Shown here: positions 43,107-53,209 of the stretch, one piece after another
Layout: each line of letters begins with the position of its first letter
Position numbering within the stretch: position 1 is the stretch's first letter
NCBI RefSeq assembly: GCF_001467745.1
Contig: NZ_LNYG01000013.1
Coordinates: forward strand, 741,909-805,908
DNA length: 64,000 bases
Source: Legionella jamestowniensis
Lineage (GTDB): Bacteria; Pseudomonadota; Gammaproteobacteria; Legionellales; Legionellaceae
Reading direction: 5' to 3'
The notes under the pieces: generated by a model
What the model saw: the letters and a program-made list of their open reading frames with translations, nothing else
What the model was told of the DNA's origin: nothing
The model's database searches: none
Made by a program: the position numbers and the translations under genes

Positions 43107-44132
43107 TTACCTTGAATAAAACGTTTTTATTTCATTGATGACTAACTTAATATCACTCTTTGACACATCAAGGTGGGTAACCAATCGTACAAGGCCTTGT
43201 TTATTGGAGCTTTTCGGCAATAAAATTCCTTTTTGTAGCAAAAACGACTGTAATTCTGCGTATTGTTTTTTGAACCTAAGAAATAAAATATTGGTTTGTA
43301 GAGAAGCTTTATCAATCTCAATCTCGTCTAATTCAGCTAAACCACTAGCCAGAAAAAAGGCATTTTCGTGGTCTTCACTCAAGCGCTCTATATTATTTTT
43401 TACAGCATAAATTCCTGCGGCAGCCAAAATACCGGCCTGTCTCATCCCACCTCCCAACACTTTTCGCCAACGCCTTGCCCGTTTAATAAATTCTTTACTA
43501 CCGCAAAGGACTGAACCAATAGGTGCCCCCAATCCTTTCGACAAACAGATGGAAATCGAATCAAAATTCTGACTAATTGTTTGCAAGGGAACCTGCAGTT
43601 TCACACTCGCGTTAAAAACTCTAGTCCCATCCAAATGACTTTTTAATTGATGATCCCGGCAAAAAGAGGGAATTTTTTGTAAATACGCTAATGGCAAGAC
43701 CTTACCGTCCGTTGTATTTTCAAGACAAAGCAATTTGGTACGAGGGTGGTGATCGTCTAAAGGTTTAATCATGCACGCGACTTTGTCCAAAGGAAGACAG
43801 CCCTCTTCATCGAAATCTATTGGCTGCGGTTGGATACTTCCCAATACGGCAGCACCACCTCCTTCCCAACGATAGGTATGTGCTGTTTGGCCTACAATGT
43901 ATTCATCACCACGCTCACAATGCGCCATTAACCCCATTAAATTTGATTGTGTTCCTGAGGGAGCAAACACTGCTGCTTCCATACCAGCATTATCAGCTAT
44001 CAATGCTTCCAAATGCTTCACTGTAGGGTCTTCTCCCCATACATCGTCACCTACTTCGGCATTCATCATCACTTGCAGCATATCCTTACTGGGTTTAGTC
44101 ATTGTATCGCTACGCAAATCTATTTTTTTCAT
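43107..44132 (-). CDS. ltaE: Low-specificity L-threonine aldolase
   Basis: This 341-residue PLP enzyme cleaves L-threonine to glycine and acetaldehyde. The start is set at ATG 44132 (MKKIDLRSDTMTKPS), with GAGGCGAG upstream; the ATG at 44150 adds six residues. PLP-related segments are VFAPSGTQSNLMGLMAH, SHLDGTRVFNA and the lysine in SICLSKGLGAPIGSVL. It overlaps the phosphotransferase gene by 23 bp, so the two are probably in one operon with the PH-domain gene upstream. Confidence 0.92.
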   Translation of the reverse strand: MKKIDLRSDTMTKPSKDMLQVMMNAEVGDDVWGEDPTVKHLEALIADNAGMEAAVFAPSGTQSNLMGLMAHCERGDEYIVGQTAHTYRWEGGGAAVLGSIQPQPIDFDEEGCLPLDKVACMIKPLDDHHPRTKLLCLENTTDGKVLPLAYLQKIPSFCRDHQLKSHLDGTRVFNASVKLQVPLQTISQNFDSISICLSKGLGAPIGSVLCGSKEFIKRARRWRKVLGGGMRQAGILAAAGIYAVKNNIERLSEDHENAFFLASGLAELDEIEIDKASLQTNILFLRFKKQYAELQSFLLQKGILLPKSSNKQGLVRLVTHLDVSKSDIKLVINEIKTFYSR

Positions 44133-45021
44133 AATCACTCGCCTCAGCATAAATTGTCTTTAATACAGGCATTGTTAGCTTGATTAACTCAATCGCCTGT
44201 AACGTATTTTGGGCGTCTTCATAACACCCTTTTTCCAGGCTATAGTTATACCAAAGAAGCCAACTATGGAAACACATTTCCCAAAGATTGTTATCCGTCC
44301 GAGGTAATTTACCTTTTTGCTGAAGATAACCTAGCAAAGTAGCCTGGAAAAGTTCCTTATCGAATTGACAATTTGCCAAACCGGAACAATTGGTCGCCAA
44401 GCCTATTAATTCTATGAAAGGATGAATAAAACCTGCACTTTCCCAATCAATCAAATGAGGTTTTGTTACTGTTTTCCAAATAATATTCTGCAAATGCATA
44501 TCGCGATGGCTAATTATCCAGTTTGCTTTATCATATTCATGAAGTTCATTGCAACGTTGTACTAACAATTTAAGCCAGACAGGATAAATGTATTGGTTTG
44601 GCAAATGAATAAGAGGGAATCCTCGTCCTTCTGGGTGGGTTAATGATAACCCGTGCAACTTGGCGAGTAACCCTCCTAACTTCATTGCCTGCTTTTTTTT
44701 AACAGCAACCACTGATTTGCCACTACAATAAGGAACGATTAGATAGCGATAGTTGTCCTGCTGATTGCTATTCCCTAACTTTAAGGGGGCAAACGTACAA
44801 TTCAACTCCTGAGCTACATAGGTAGCAATATCTTCTGTGAAAGCTAATTGGATTTGTTTTATTGCTCCAAGCCAAGTGTAGTTATTAAGAATTTTACAAA
44901 CCCACTTGCTTCCATCGTAAAGCTCGATTAAATCTGTTTGATGCTGCTGACCACCTTTTAACGAAACAATCGAATGTATAGGATGTTTAAAAAATTGCCC
45001 CGACCAATGCTGGTTATTCAT
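44110..45021 (-). CDS. Aminoglycoside/choline phosphotransferase family protein
   Basis: This 303-residue protein has the APH/ChoK fold. The catalytic loop is ISHRDMHLQNIIW (D and N), followed by LIDWESAGF for the metal-binding Asp. Family members phosphorylate choline, thiamine, aminoglycosides, sugars or ethanolamine; the substrate cannot be told from sequence. It overlaps ltaE downstream and the PH-domain gene upstream by 8 bp. No resistance role should be assumed. Confidence 0.82.
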   Translation of the reverse strand: MNNQHWSGQFFKHPIHSIVSLKGGQQHQTDLIELYDGSKWVCKILNNYTWLGAIKQIQLAFTEDIATYVAQELNCTFAPLKLGNSNQQDNYRYLIVPYCSGKSVVAVKKKQAMKLGGLLAKLHGLSLTHPEGRGFPLIHLPNQYIYPVWLKLLVQRCNELHEYDKANWIISHRDMHLQNIIWKTVTKPHLIDWESAGFIHPFIELIGLATNCSGLANCQFDKELFQATLLGYLQQKGKLPRTDNNLWEMCFHSWLLWYNYSLEKGCYEDAQNTLQAIELIKLTMPVLKTIYAEASDYEKNRFA

Positions 45022-45442
45022 GCATAAGCTGTTCTATGTAACGTCTGCAAGTGAGTGGTTTGTCCAAAAAATTCATCACATGACGAGTTCCACCTGTTCC
45101 TGTAATAACCAAAGAACCGTAACGAAGAAGACTTCCTAATACCGACTGGCGGATATCAATGGATTCAATTTTGGATAAAGGAATATCAATTGTTTGTCTT
45201 ACTAACATCCCAGTGCGCAAAATTACTTGTTTGTTCTTAATGGTTAACGAGGAAAAATGGTAAGTTACCCATGTCATTAGTGTCCAAATTAGGGCAACAA
45301 AAAGAAACATTAATGCAACTTCTTTCAATTGATTAATTTGTGCACCTAAAAAAATAGCAAAACAAGCCAGTGCCACCGGCCAGAAGAATAAAATCCAATG
45401 CAGTCTCGCAAAATATACGACATTTCTGTCCGTCATTATCAT
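45014..45442 (-). CDS. Bacterial PH-domain membrane protein
   Basis: This 142-residue protein has two transmembrane helices at about 13-31 and 41-61 and a bPH_2-type (YdbT-like) domain at about 62-142 (SSLTIKNKQVILRTGMLVRQTIDIPLSKIESIDIRQS). The segment pattern is the usual membrane-anchored short bPH protein. Its function in bacteria is poorly known. It is first in a probable operon with the phosphotransferase and ltaE (8-bp overlap). Confidence 0.85.
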   Translation of the reverse strand: MIMTDRNVVYFARLHWILFFWPVALACFAIFLGAQINQLKEVALMFLFVALIWTLMTWVTYHFSSLTIKNKQVILRTGMLVRQTIDIPLSKIESIDIRQSVLGSLLRYGSLVITGTGGTRHVMNFLDKPLTCRRYIEQLMHE

Positions 45443-45613
45443 CCTTCATCACTCTAATTAAAAAACCTTCTTATCATATTGCAGATACTGATAGCTGTCA
45501 TCAATTACTATCACCAAAAAACGACGCTTCGTCCCAGGTATTCCTTTGTAATTTTTAGAAGCTTAATTTTAAGAAATTTGATATTCTTTAAATTTTCTTG
45601 TTCAAGAATACTA

Positions 45614-46066
45614 ATGCGCCGCATCAATCGCTGTTTGAATCCGAAACTAATGGAAATTTGTCTGACTTCCATGGAGTTGGAAGGATTAAATACGATGATT
45701 AAAAATTATTTACCACCGCATTTAGCCAAACACTGCAAAGTAGGGAGTTTTATCAAGGGTTCATTATCAATAACTATTAGCAATGCCGCCTTTGCAACGG
45801 AATTACGTTATAGTGTCCCTGAGCTACGAGATCGATTGAGAAAGGAAGCTGGACTTTATTATTTAACGGGAATTAAAATTTTAATCGAAGCCCCCTCTGC
45901 ACAGCTTTCTTCAAATACTAAAACCACAAAAACAGCCACGTTATCTTCCAATAGCCGACAGGCAATCCATTCCGCTAGCCAACAATGTAACTACGAGCCC
46001 CTAAAGGAAGCTTTGCAAAAATTAGCTAATTTAGCGGTTGACCATCCAGACATGATTAACTCGTAA
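45614..46066 (+). CDS. dciA: DciA-like (DUF721) replicative helicase loader
   Basis: This 150-residue DUF721 protein is set to start at ATG 45614; the longer frame from 45479 is basic but lacks a ribosome site. DciA helps the DnaB helicase onto oriC in bacteria without DnaC. The family core is seen in KVGSFIKGSLSITISNAAFATELRYSVPELRDRLR. In many gammaproteobacteria this gene lies between lpxC and secA; here it is separated from lpxC by a hotdog protein and a Coq4-like gene on the other strand. Confidence 0.8.
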   Translation: MRRINRCLNPKLMEICLTSMELEGLNTMIKNYLPPHLAKHCKVGSFIKGSLSITISNAAFATELRYSVPELRDRLRKEAGLYYLTGIKILIEAPSAQLSSNTKTTKTATLSSNSRQAIHSASQQCNYEPLKEALQKLANLAVDHPDMINS

Positions 46067-46229
46067 GGATCACAAGACAATTTTAACAGCTGTTATATAA
46101 CAAATGTGTGCGGGGTATGCATGCATCATCATGTTGAGACCTCTTGTCTTAGTGAATAAGACAATAACTAAAAAAAAGAGGGTTTAAGGCTAGTTCAAAT
46201 TTTCAGCAAAAGGATATTTTATAAAAAAT

Positions 46230-46709
46230 TTAAACTTTCCCTCGATTTTTTATTGATAAATTTAGATCAAAAACAGCCGCTTTCTTTTCAAAAAGAGTTG
46301 ACTCTATCGTGGCAATAACATTAATAGTTATATTAATTTTTTCTTTCGGTTGTAAAGACTTAAGACTGGCAGAGATAAGATCTCCATCGCGGCAACAAAA
46401 AATAACTTCAGAAGAGGGCTTTTTTAAAAATTTTATTTGAGCTGCAGCAAAGCAAAAGTCATAATTATTAGGCATTTTTTGAATATGAAACCATGCCAAT
46501 AATCCACCGGTCAGATCAGCCCCTACAGCAAGTGCTCCAAATCCCATGGAACCTAAGTGGCTTTTGGTATGATCATTAAGCGGCAATCTGATTTGGCAGG
46601 CTTTCTCTGTGATGAAGTCTATTTTTGGTTGGCAAAAGGCTATTAAAGGTGATTTTTTTTCTAACTTTTTGAGTAAATATTTTTTAATATCACTGGAGTT
46701 GAAGTCCAT
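46230..46709 (-). CDS. Hotdog-fold thioesterase-like protein (DUF4442 type)
   Basis: This 159-residue protein resembles the DUF4442/PaaI-like hotdog family. HLGSMGFGALAVGADLTGGLLAWFHI matches the central helix and the conserved small-residue pattern, and strands follow with EVIFCCRDGDLI. Hotdog proteins hydrolyse acyl-CoA or acyl-ACP thioesters or bind acyl chains. It overlaps the end of the Coq4-like gene by 20 bp, so the two are co-transcribed. The substrate is unknown. Confidence 0.7.
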   Translation of the reverse strand: MDFNSSDIKKYLLKKLEKKSPLIAFCQPKIDFITEKACQIRLPLNDHTKSHLGSMGFGALAVGADLTGGLLAWFHIQKMPNNYDFCFAAAQIKFLKKPSSEVIFCCRDGDLISASLKSLQPKEKINITINVIATIESTLFEKKAAVFDLNLSIKNRGKV

Positions 46710-47469
46710 TATTGCCCCTGTTTACATCTATATTTAAATCTTTTCTTATTTGTTCAAGATTTGTTTCCCATAAACCGCTCCAGTCAATGGTAAATAATAG
46801 TTTGGCTTTTTTCCCTTGAGCATACCCTAATAAAATTGCTTCAATCGACTTATCTAAAGGAATTGTTCCATCAATGGCCACAGATAACATTCCAGCAGCA
46901 ATATGGACCCCGGGAGGCAAATAGGTTGGCAGCTGAGCGATTGTGAAGCTAGCCACAATTGCCTCACCAATAAAATCTGTATCTGCACCGAGAATAACGT
47001 GATAAATATCATGCGTTTCAATCATTCTTATGCAAACATAATTATAAATTCCACACATTTTGTAATAAGGAGAGGCAAAAACAAAAGGCTTTATCTCATT
47101 TTCCCTAAGAAATTTATAATATTGAAATCCCAGAGTATCTTGCGGTAATTTCTCGAATTTTTCTAAATCTGGATTGCTTAATACCCTTTTATCAATTGTT
47201 GATTTTATTTCATTATTTTTTAAGAGTTCAGACACCATATTTTTTGAATAATCTTTATTTAAATGGGTTAAAAAATACATTCTATTGACATTTTTAAGGC
47301 TTTTATGATCATGAGTTATGAATCTAAATAAGCCAAAAAAGCCATAAAGTTGATATATTAATTTTATTGATATCAGCCTAATTCTTAATTTTTTTATCGC
47401 GCGACGGTAATGCCTCATTATGAGCAACAATTGAACACTTTGGATAATTATAGCAAAATTTAAAAACAA
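46690..47469 (-). CDS. Coq4-like protein
   Basis: The 259-residue frame carries the Coq4 signature HDIYH followed by 11 residues and Glu (HDxxH-x11-E; THDIYHVILGADTDFIGE), a Zn-binding pattern. Coq4 supports ubiquinone synthesis (C1 decarboxylation/hydroxylation) in eukaryotes, and bacterial relatives are patchy. The first 17 residues are hydrophobic and MRHYRR at 47418 may be the real start. The neighbour hotdog gene overlaps. Legionella makes ubiquinone, so a role there is plausible, but a lipid-binding role is equally possible. Confidence 0.75.
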   Translation of the reverse strand: MFLNFAIIIQSVQLLLIMRHYRRAIKKLRIRLISIKLIYQLYGFFGLFRFITHDHKSLKNVNRMYFLTHLNKDYSKNMVSELLKNNEIKSTIDKRVLSNPDLEKFEKLPQDTLGFQYYKFLRENEIKPFVFASPYYKMCGIYNYVCIRMIETHDIYHVILGADTDFIGEAIVASFTIAQLPTYLPPGVHIAAGMLSVAIDGTIPLDKSIEAILLGYAQGKKAKLLFTIDWSGLWETNLEQIRKDLNIDVNRGNNGLQLQ

Positions 47470-47605
47470 ATTACTGGACTTTTTTTTGACGTAGGAAAGG
47501 AAAATTTTATAAATTGATATTATTTAGTTCAAGTACACCAAATATGGCCATCCCATAGGGGACTATAATTCTAAATGAATAGAAGCTATCTCTTAACTCT
47601 CTCAA

Positions 47606-48526
47606 TCAAGCTTCGACAGGCAAAAAATCCGCTTCAGTAACCACAGTAGGTTGATAATTTTCTGCATCAAAATAGGTATATTCCCAAGCATCTTGCCGCA
47701 CCATTAATTCCCGCAAGAGACGATTGTTTAGGCCGTGACCCGATTTATGTCCTTCAAAGGCACCAATTAAGCCGCAACCTAAAAGATATAGATCACCAAT
47801 AGCATCCAGAACTTTATGCGTTACGAATTCAGACTCAAAGCGCAAGCCATCCTCATTAAGGATACGGTAGTCGTCAACGACAATTGCATTATCTAAACTA
47901 CCACCTTTCGCTAAATCATTTTCACGCAATTTCTCATAGTCCGAGAGAAAACCAAAAGTTCGCGCCCGACATACTTCTTTCACGTAAGAAGTGGCAGAAA
48001 AATCAAAAGTGGCCATCTGTGGTTTATCATTGAAAACCGGATGATCGAAATCAATAGTAAAGGAAACTTTATAACCATTATGCGGAAGAAACTGTACGTA
48101 TTTGCCATCATCTTCAACCCGAATTGGCTTTAATATGCGAATAAATCGCTTGGCTGCACTTTGCTCACGGATACCAGCAGATTGAATGAGAAATACGAAA
48201 GGCGCAGCACTACCATCCATGATAGGGATTTCAGGCGCATTAATATCTACATAAGCATTATCAATGCCTAAGCCTGCAAAGGCCGAAAGCAAATGCTCAA
48301 CTGTAGCAACTTTAACACCATCGCGTTGTAATGAAGTACAAAGCATTGTATCACCAACATGATCATACAAAGCAGGGATTTCCACTACAGGATTCAAGTC
48401 AGTACGTCTGAAAACAATACCTGTGTTTATTGGAGCGGGACGCAGGGTGAGTAAAACTTTTTCTCCGGAATGTAAACCTACACCTGTTGCTTGAATGACT
48501 TTCTTTGGAGTTCTTTGTTTTATCAT
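47606..48526 (-). CDS. lpxC: UDP-3-O-acyl-GlcNAc deacetylase
   Basis: This 306-residue Zn enzyme commits UDP-acyl-GlcNAc to lipid A. Visible are the N-terminal [21 protein letters not shown], the [10 protein letters not shown] Zn His, [10 protein letters not shown], and the [10 protein letters not shown] His motif. The normal length and order after ftsZ (lpxC downstream) are kept. Transcription with ftsZ is likely, although a 180-bp gap with a palindrome separates them. Confidence 0.97.
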   Translation of the reverse strand: MIKQRTPKKVIQATGVGLHSGEKVLLTLRPAPINTGIVFRRTDLNPVVEIPALYDHVGDTMLCTSLQRDGVKVATVEHLLSAFAGLGIDNAYVDINAPEIPIMDGSAAPFVFLIQSAGIREQSAAKRFIRILKPIRVEDDGKYVQFLPHNGYKVSFTIDFDHPVFNDKPQMATFDFSATSYVKEVCRARTFGFLSDYEKLRENDLAKGGSLDNAIVVDDYRILNEDGLRFESEFVTHKVLDAIGDLYLLGCGLIGAFEGHKSGHGLNNRLLRELMVRQDAWEYTYFDAENYQPTVVTEADFLPVEA

Positions 48527-48635
48527 TCAGTAATCACCTTTTTGATATCCCATTTTTAAGCGCAATAAACTGCCAAATCATATCAACAATTTATTGTTTA
48601 GTCTAATCTTTTTAATGCTGTTTAGTGCTAATCCA

Positions 48636-48661
48636 GTCATTCTGGCCAAAGTCAGAATGAC
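48636..48661. repeat. Short palindrome between ftsZ and lpxC
   Basis: GTCATTCTG and CAGAATGAC pair over an 8-nt loop (48636-48644 with 48653-48661). There is no T-run on either strand. It resembles dispersed palindromic repeats seen in many genomes; only one copy was noticed in this window. Confidence 0.5.
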
Positions 48662-48706
48662 GTGGTTATCTCTAAATCAGTGCTACAAAAAACTAAACCA
48701 AAAGGA

Positions 48707-49885
48707 TTACTCAACGCTTTCTTCTTGCCGTCGTAAGAAGGCAGGAATATCTAGATAATCAACATCCGGTATTGAAGATTCTGTCGTTGATTTTGGAGTT
48801 ACAGCAGCCTGTTTACGCATGACGGCAGGTCTATCAAATTGTTGATAGTCAAATGTGCCATCACTACGGGTTGTTTCTGCTACCCGCGTCTTAGGTGTGG
48901 CAATAGTTTGCTGTTGATGACGGCCACGATGATCACCAAGGCCGGTTACAATAACAGTAACGCGCATCTCATCTGTCATCTCAGGATCAATGACCGTACC
49001 AACGACGACTGTTGCGTCATCTGAAATAAATTCTTTGACAACATCCCCTACTTCCTCAAATTCACCGATAGACATATCAAGGCCAGCAGTGATATTCACC
49101 AGAATTCCGCGAGCGCCCGAAAAATTAACATCTTCTAACAGTGGGGAAGCGATTGCTGCTTCAGCTGCTTGACGAGCTCTTTGCTCACCCGTAGCACTAC
49201 CGGTGCCCATCATGGCCATACCCATTTCAGACATTACTGTACGAACGTCAGCAAAGTCCACGTTAATAAGGCCAGGGCGAGTAATTAAATCAGAAATGCC
49301 TTTTACTGCCCCAAGAAGAACATTATTAGCGGCTTTAAAAGCATTTAATAGACTAATATTTTTTCCCAGAACGCTAAGTAGTTTATTGTTTGGAATAGTG
49401 ATTAATGAATCAACATGCTCACCTAAACGACGAATTCCCTCTTCAGCAGCCAAGGCGCGTTGCTTACCTTCAAAAGAGAAAGGTTTGGTGACAACTGCTA
49501 CCGTGAGAATACCCAGTTCTTTCGCTACTTCAGCAAATACAGGGGCGGCTCCCGTTCCGGTCCCTCCCCCCATACCAGCGGTAATAAATACCATATCAGC
49601 ACCAACTAATACTTCCTTAATTCTATCTCTGTCTTCTTCAGCAGCTTCACGACCTATTTGAGGATTAGCCCCAGCACCCAGGCCTTTGGTTAACTCTTCA
49701 CCCAACTGAATATGAATTTTAGCATTTGAATTTTTGAGTGCTTGGGCATCAGTATTGGCACAAATAAATTCAACACCATCAATATTCTCAGCCACCATGT
49801 GTTGAACTGCATTACCACCACCGCCGCCAACACCAACAACTTTTATTACGGCATTGTCTGGTTGACTTTCCGTTAATTCAAACAT
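48707..49885 (-). CDS. ftsZ: Cell-division protein FtsZ
   Basis: This 392-residue tubulin-like GTPase forms the Z ring. The GTP loop is seen in [11 protein letters not shown] at the N-terminus and the signature in [35 protein letters not shown] is the T7 catalytic loop. A flexible linker precedes the C-terminal peptide [12 protein letters not shown], which binds FtsA and ZipA, both encoded in this window. Its promoter probably lies in the 224-bp gap downstream of ftsA. Confidence 0.98.
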   Translation of the reverse strand: MFELTESQPDNAVIKVVGVGGGGGNAVQHMVAENIDGVEFICANTDAQALKNSNAKIHIQLGEELTKGLGAGANPQIGREAAEEDRDRIKEVLVGADMVFITAGMGGGTGTGAAPVFAEVAKELGILTVAVVTKPFSFEGKQRALAAEEGIRRLGEHVDSLITIPNNKLLSVLGKNISLLNAFKAANNVLLGAVKGISDLITRPGLINVDFADVRTVMSEMGMAMMGTGSATGEQRARQAAEAAIASPLLEDVNFSGARGILVNITAGLDMSIGEFEEVGDVVKEFISDDATVVVGTVIDPEMTDEMRVTVIVTGLGDHRGRHQQQTIATPKTRVAETTRSDGTFDYQQFDRPAVMRKQAAVTPKSTTESSIPDVDYLDIPAFLRRQEESVE

Positions 49886-50109
49886 TTGACCTCTCCCCTC
49901 AAAAATTCTGCCAATAACGAGGTTCTATCCCAACAAAATAATATCATTGTAACCTATCTGGATTAAACCTACTAGAGCACCTAATGACTTAAATTTAAAC
50001 AATATTTCTCACTGCCCCACTTCCAGTAGCTTGACCGGGAAATCCATAATTGAATGTTCCCAATGCTTAATGATTTATTTTTGTTGTGCCTATTTTAATC
50101 ATAAAGTAT
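49886..50109 (-). promoter_or_regulatory. Probable ftsZ promoter region
   Basis: This 224-bp gap between ftsA and ftsZ is the longest in the division cluster. It is AT-rich and suits a local ftsZ promoter, as usual for strong FtsZ expression. No operator or attenuator was recognised. Confidence 0.35.
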
Positions 50110-51348
50110 CTAAAAATTACCATTAAACCATTCTTTCATACGCGCCCACATTCCTTTACCGCTATCATTTAAATGGGCTACATTGTAACCACCTTCATAT
50201 TGTTGCTGAAAACCATGTAACAATAAACCCACACCTGTCGTCATCGATGGATTAACTGTGGCCTCTACCAATCCTGAGACATGGTGAGCACAACCTTGAC
50301 GCACAGGCATTTCAAAACACATTTCGGCCAACTCAATAGCCCCTTGAACACAAGAGCCACCGCCTGTCATTACCATACCAGCGGCAACACGAGATTCAAA
50401 ACCGCTTCGTCGCAATTCATTGCGTACAAGAGAAAATAATTCTTCATAGCGCGCAGAGACTACTTCGGAAAGAACCTTAGTAGAAATTTTTCGGCCAGGC
50501 CGTTCGTTGACACTTAGTACTTCTATCATTTCGTTCGCATTACACATCTCAGGCATGGCGCAAGCGTGCTTCACTTTAATTGCTTCTGCTGCCTTGGTAG
50601 GTGTCCGTAAAGCCATGGCAATATCATTGGTCACTTGATCGCCTGCAATAGGAATCACAGCTGTGTATTGAATAGCACCTTCAGCAAACACTGCGATATC
50701 CGTAGTACCACCGCCAATGTCAATTAAACAAACGCCCAGTTCCTTTTCATCTTCAGTTAACACTGCATGGCTGGATGCTAATTGCTCAAGAATAATATCA
50801 TTGACTTCTAGACCGCAGCGCCGTACACACTTAGCTATATTTTGTGCAGCACTCACAGCCCCAGTTACAATATGCACACGAGCTTCGAGACGCACGCCAG
50901 CCATACCAACCGGTTCACGAATGCTACCCTGGTTGTCAATAATGAATTCCTGAGGAAGGATATGTAAAATTTTCTGATCGGCAGGTATTGCTACGGCTTT
51001 CGCGGCATCAAGTACGCGTTCCACATCTATTTGGGAAACTTCCAGATCTTTAATGGCAACGATACCATGTGAATTTAAACTGCGTATATGACTGCCAGCA
51101 ATCCCTGCATACACTGTACGTACTTCACAACCTGCCATTAATTCTGCTTCCTGCACAGCCCGCTGGATAGAGTTCACCGTTGCTTCAATGTCAACAACCA
51201 CACCTCTTTTTAATCCGCGGGAGGGATGACGCCCAATACCTATAATCTCAATTGCACCATCCGCAGCTACTTCGCCGATAAGAGCTACTACTTTTGAAGT
51301 ACCAATATCTAAACCGGTGATGATATTTTTTTCTAATTTTTTTGCCAT
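50110..51348 (-). CDS. ftsA: Cell-division protein FtsA
   Basis: This 412-residue actin-like protein tethers FtsZ to the membrane. It has the phosphate-1 motif GLDIGTSKVVALIG, the SHUFTLE/1C-type segment, LIDIGGGTTDIAVF, GMVMTGGGSCVQG and a C-terminal amphipathic tail GMWARMKEWFNGNF. The start is placed at ATG 51348 (MAKKLEKN), which has GGGAAAATA before it; the ATG at 51372 overlaps ftsQ and adds eight residues. Confidence 0.95.
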   Translation of the reverse strand: MAKKLEKNIITGLDIGTSKVVALIGEVAADGAIEIIGIGRHPSRGLKRGVVVDIEATVNSIQRAVQEAELMAGCEVRTVYAGIAGSHIRSLNSHGIVAIKDLEVSQIDVERVLDAAKAVAIPADQKILHILPQEFIIDNQGSIREPVGMAGVRLEARVHIVTGAVSAAQNIAKCVRRCGLEVNDIILEQLASSHAVLTEDEKELGVCLIDIGGGTTDIAVFAEGAIQYTAVIPIAGDQVTNDIAMALRTPTKAAEAIKVKHACAMPEMCNANEMIEVLSVNERPGRKISTKVLSEVVSARYEELFSLVRNELRRSGFESRVAAGMVMTGGGSCVQGAIELAEMCFEMPVRQGCAHHVSGLVEATVNPSMTTGVGLLLHGFQQQYEGGYNVAHLNDSGKGMWARMKEWFNGNF

Positions 51349-51359
51349 TATTTTCCCGC

Positions 51360-52064
51360 TTATTTTTTCCATTGCACCGCCATGCCCCGTGGATAACGCA
51401 AATCTACACTTACCAACTGCTCCGATTTTTCTGCAAAAACAGCAGGATACGCTTTACAGAATCGGATTATTTTTGTTTCCAAATCGCGCTTCCCCAAGCG
51501 TAACTGCACACCATTCGCTAAAGTAAGCTCCCAAGCCCGATTATCACGCCACTCTAATGAGGCTGCATGCAACCCATATACTGATAATATCTTACTCATT
51601 TTTTTATAAACTTGTAAGACTTCCTTCTGTTGATTCACAGGACCGCTTAAGTGAGGAAGAGAAGTATCCAGTCTCCCCCCTTGATTGAACAGCTCACCCT
51701 TCTCAGTAATCATAGCGTTATTCCATGTCGCTACCGGCACTTTTTCTACTAATATTATTTTTAATGTATCCGGCCAAATGCGTTCCACTTGAATTTTGTT
51801 TGACCAATCAAAAGCGCTAAGATCAGCATATAGTTTACCAACAGGTAATGAAAAGAAGCTGGAGTTTAAATATTTGGTCAATACCGATTCGAGATCTTTA
51901 TGAGTAATATGATGGTAGCTTGCAGCGATTTTAACGGTGCTGATAGGAAATCTTTTTGGATCCGCCAGGTATAAATAAACTAATCTGGCAGCCAAAAAGA
52001 GAGCAACAATGATTAATAGCGTTAAAAAGCTTGCGTAACGCAACTTTCCTGTATCAGCATCCAT
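51360..52064 (-). CDS. ftsQ: Cell-division protein FtsQ
   Basis: This 234-residue bitopic protein has one transmembrane helix at about 12-30 and a periplasmic POTRA domain (FPISTVKIAASYHHITHKDLESVL). It links early and late divisome proteins (FtsB/FtsL). IQVERIWPDTLKIILVEKVPVATW is the conserved strand-helix-strand after POTRA. It is 50 bp downstream of ddl and 11 bp before ftsA. Confidence 0.93.
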   Translation of the reverse strand: MDADTGKLRYASFLTLLIIVALFLAARLVYLYLADPKRFPISTVKIAASYHHITHKDLESVLTKYLNSSFFSLPVGKLYADLSAFDWSNKIQVERIWPDTLKIILVEKVPVATWNNAMITEKGELFNQGGRLDTSLPHLSGPVNQQKEVLQVYKKMSKILSVYGLHAASLEWRDNRAWELTLANGVQLRLGKRDLETKIIRFCKAYPAVFAEKSEQLVSVDLRYPRGMAVQWKK

Positions 52065-52114
52065 CCACGTATCCTATCACCTCTTACCTTATCGTTGCTT
52101 AGCCTTTGGTTTGT

Positions 52115-53209
52115 TTACTGATAATCCGTGACTAATTGTTGTCGACAATGTTGATGGCTTATCGCCAAGTTAATTAGTTCATCTAGGAGTTGTGGATATT
52201 CAAGGCCACTAGCCTGCCACATTTTGGGATACATACTAATGGGTGTAAATCCAGGAATAGTATTAATTTCATTAAAATAGATTTTGTCTCGTTGTTCATC
52301 GACAAAAAAGTCTACCCTTGCCATCCCTTTACATTTTAAACGGGTAAAAATGTCGGCAGCAATTGTTTGTAAACGTTTTATCATTTCTGGTGAAAGTTGG
52401 GCAGGAACTTCAAGTTCTGTCTGGTTGCTTTCTAAATATTTGGCCGAGTAAGAGTAAAACCCATCCGTATGATGAACGCAAATTTCACCTGGCAGACTGA
52501 CTCTAGGTCTCTCACAAGGTGAAGTATTTTCCAATACGGACAACTCAATCTCTCGTCCGGAAATACCTTCTTCAACCAGAATAGTTTCATCATAGCGTAA
52601 AGCATCTTCTACTGCTGCAGTTAATTCTGCCATGCCCTTAACTTTATGGATACCCACACTCGAGCCTAATGAACAGGGTTTAACAAACAAAGGCCAGTTT
52701 AAATCGGCTGCAGTTTGCCGACAGAATTGCTGTCTTTCGGAAGGAGAGCTATACCAAGATAGCGTGCGATAACGTGCTGATTGAATTGTTTCATTACAAG
52801 CCAAACGCCTTGCTATATCTTTATCCATACCAATTGCAGATGCCAATACATTGCAGCCAACATAGGCGACACCAGCTAACTCCAAAAGACCCTGCAAGCA
52901 CCCATCTTCATACAACGGACCATGGGCCACAGGAAAAACCACCTGTGCATCAACGGCCAAACGGCCATTCACCAACAGGCTAGGCATACTACGCGATTGA
53001 GCTGTTTTTACAGGTAAACTTTCTTTGAAAGTTTTTAATTCTTCATAATTATTAAGGTAGAATTGCCCTGCTTTATCCATTCCAACAGGAATAATATTGT
53101 ATTTATTGGCATCCAACTCTCTTAAGACAGAAGCAGCAGAAACTAATGAAACTTCATGCTCACCCGACTTTCCACCATAAAGTAATAATAAATTAATCAA
53201 TTTAGCCAT
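52115..53209 (-). CDS. ddl: D-alanine-D-alanine ligase
   Basis: This 364-residue ATP-grasp enzyme makes the D-Ala-D-Ala dipeptide for murein. The N-terminal [18 protein letters not shown], the middle [16 protein letters not shown], the glycine-rich [15 protein letters not shown] and the C-terminal [21 protein letters not shown] are all present. Length is toward the DdlA type rather than the shorter DdlB. Its start overlaps the murB stop by 1 nt. Confidence 0.95.
   Translation of the reverse strand: MAKLINLLLLYGGKSGEHEVSLVSAASVLRELDANKYNIIPVGMDKAGQFYLNNYEELKTFKESLPVKTAQSRSMPSLLVNGRLAVDAQVVFPVAHGPLYEDGCLQGLLELAGVAYVGCNVLASAIGMDKDIARRLACNETIQSARYRTLSWYSSPSERQQFCRQTAADLNWPLFVKPCSLGSSVGIHKVKGMAELTAAVEDALRYDETILVEEGISGREIELSVLENTSPCERPRVSLPGEICVHHTDGFYSYSAKYLESNQTELEVPAQLSPEMIKRLQTIAADIFTRLKCKGMARVDFFVDEQRDKIYFNEINTIPGFTPISMYPKMWQASGLEYPQLLDELINLAISHQHCRQQLVTDYQ

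Noticed and set aside
44110-45021. Phosphotransferase as an antibiotic resistance gene
   Set aside because: The fold is shared with choline and sugar kinases, the gene sits in a chromosomal operon with ltaE, and no aminoglycoside-specific segment is seen.
46145-46165. TTGTCTTA/TAAGACAA hairpin downstream of the DciA-like gene
   Set aside because: No T-run follows on either strand and the arms are short; nothing further supports a function.
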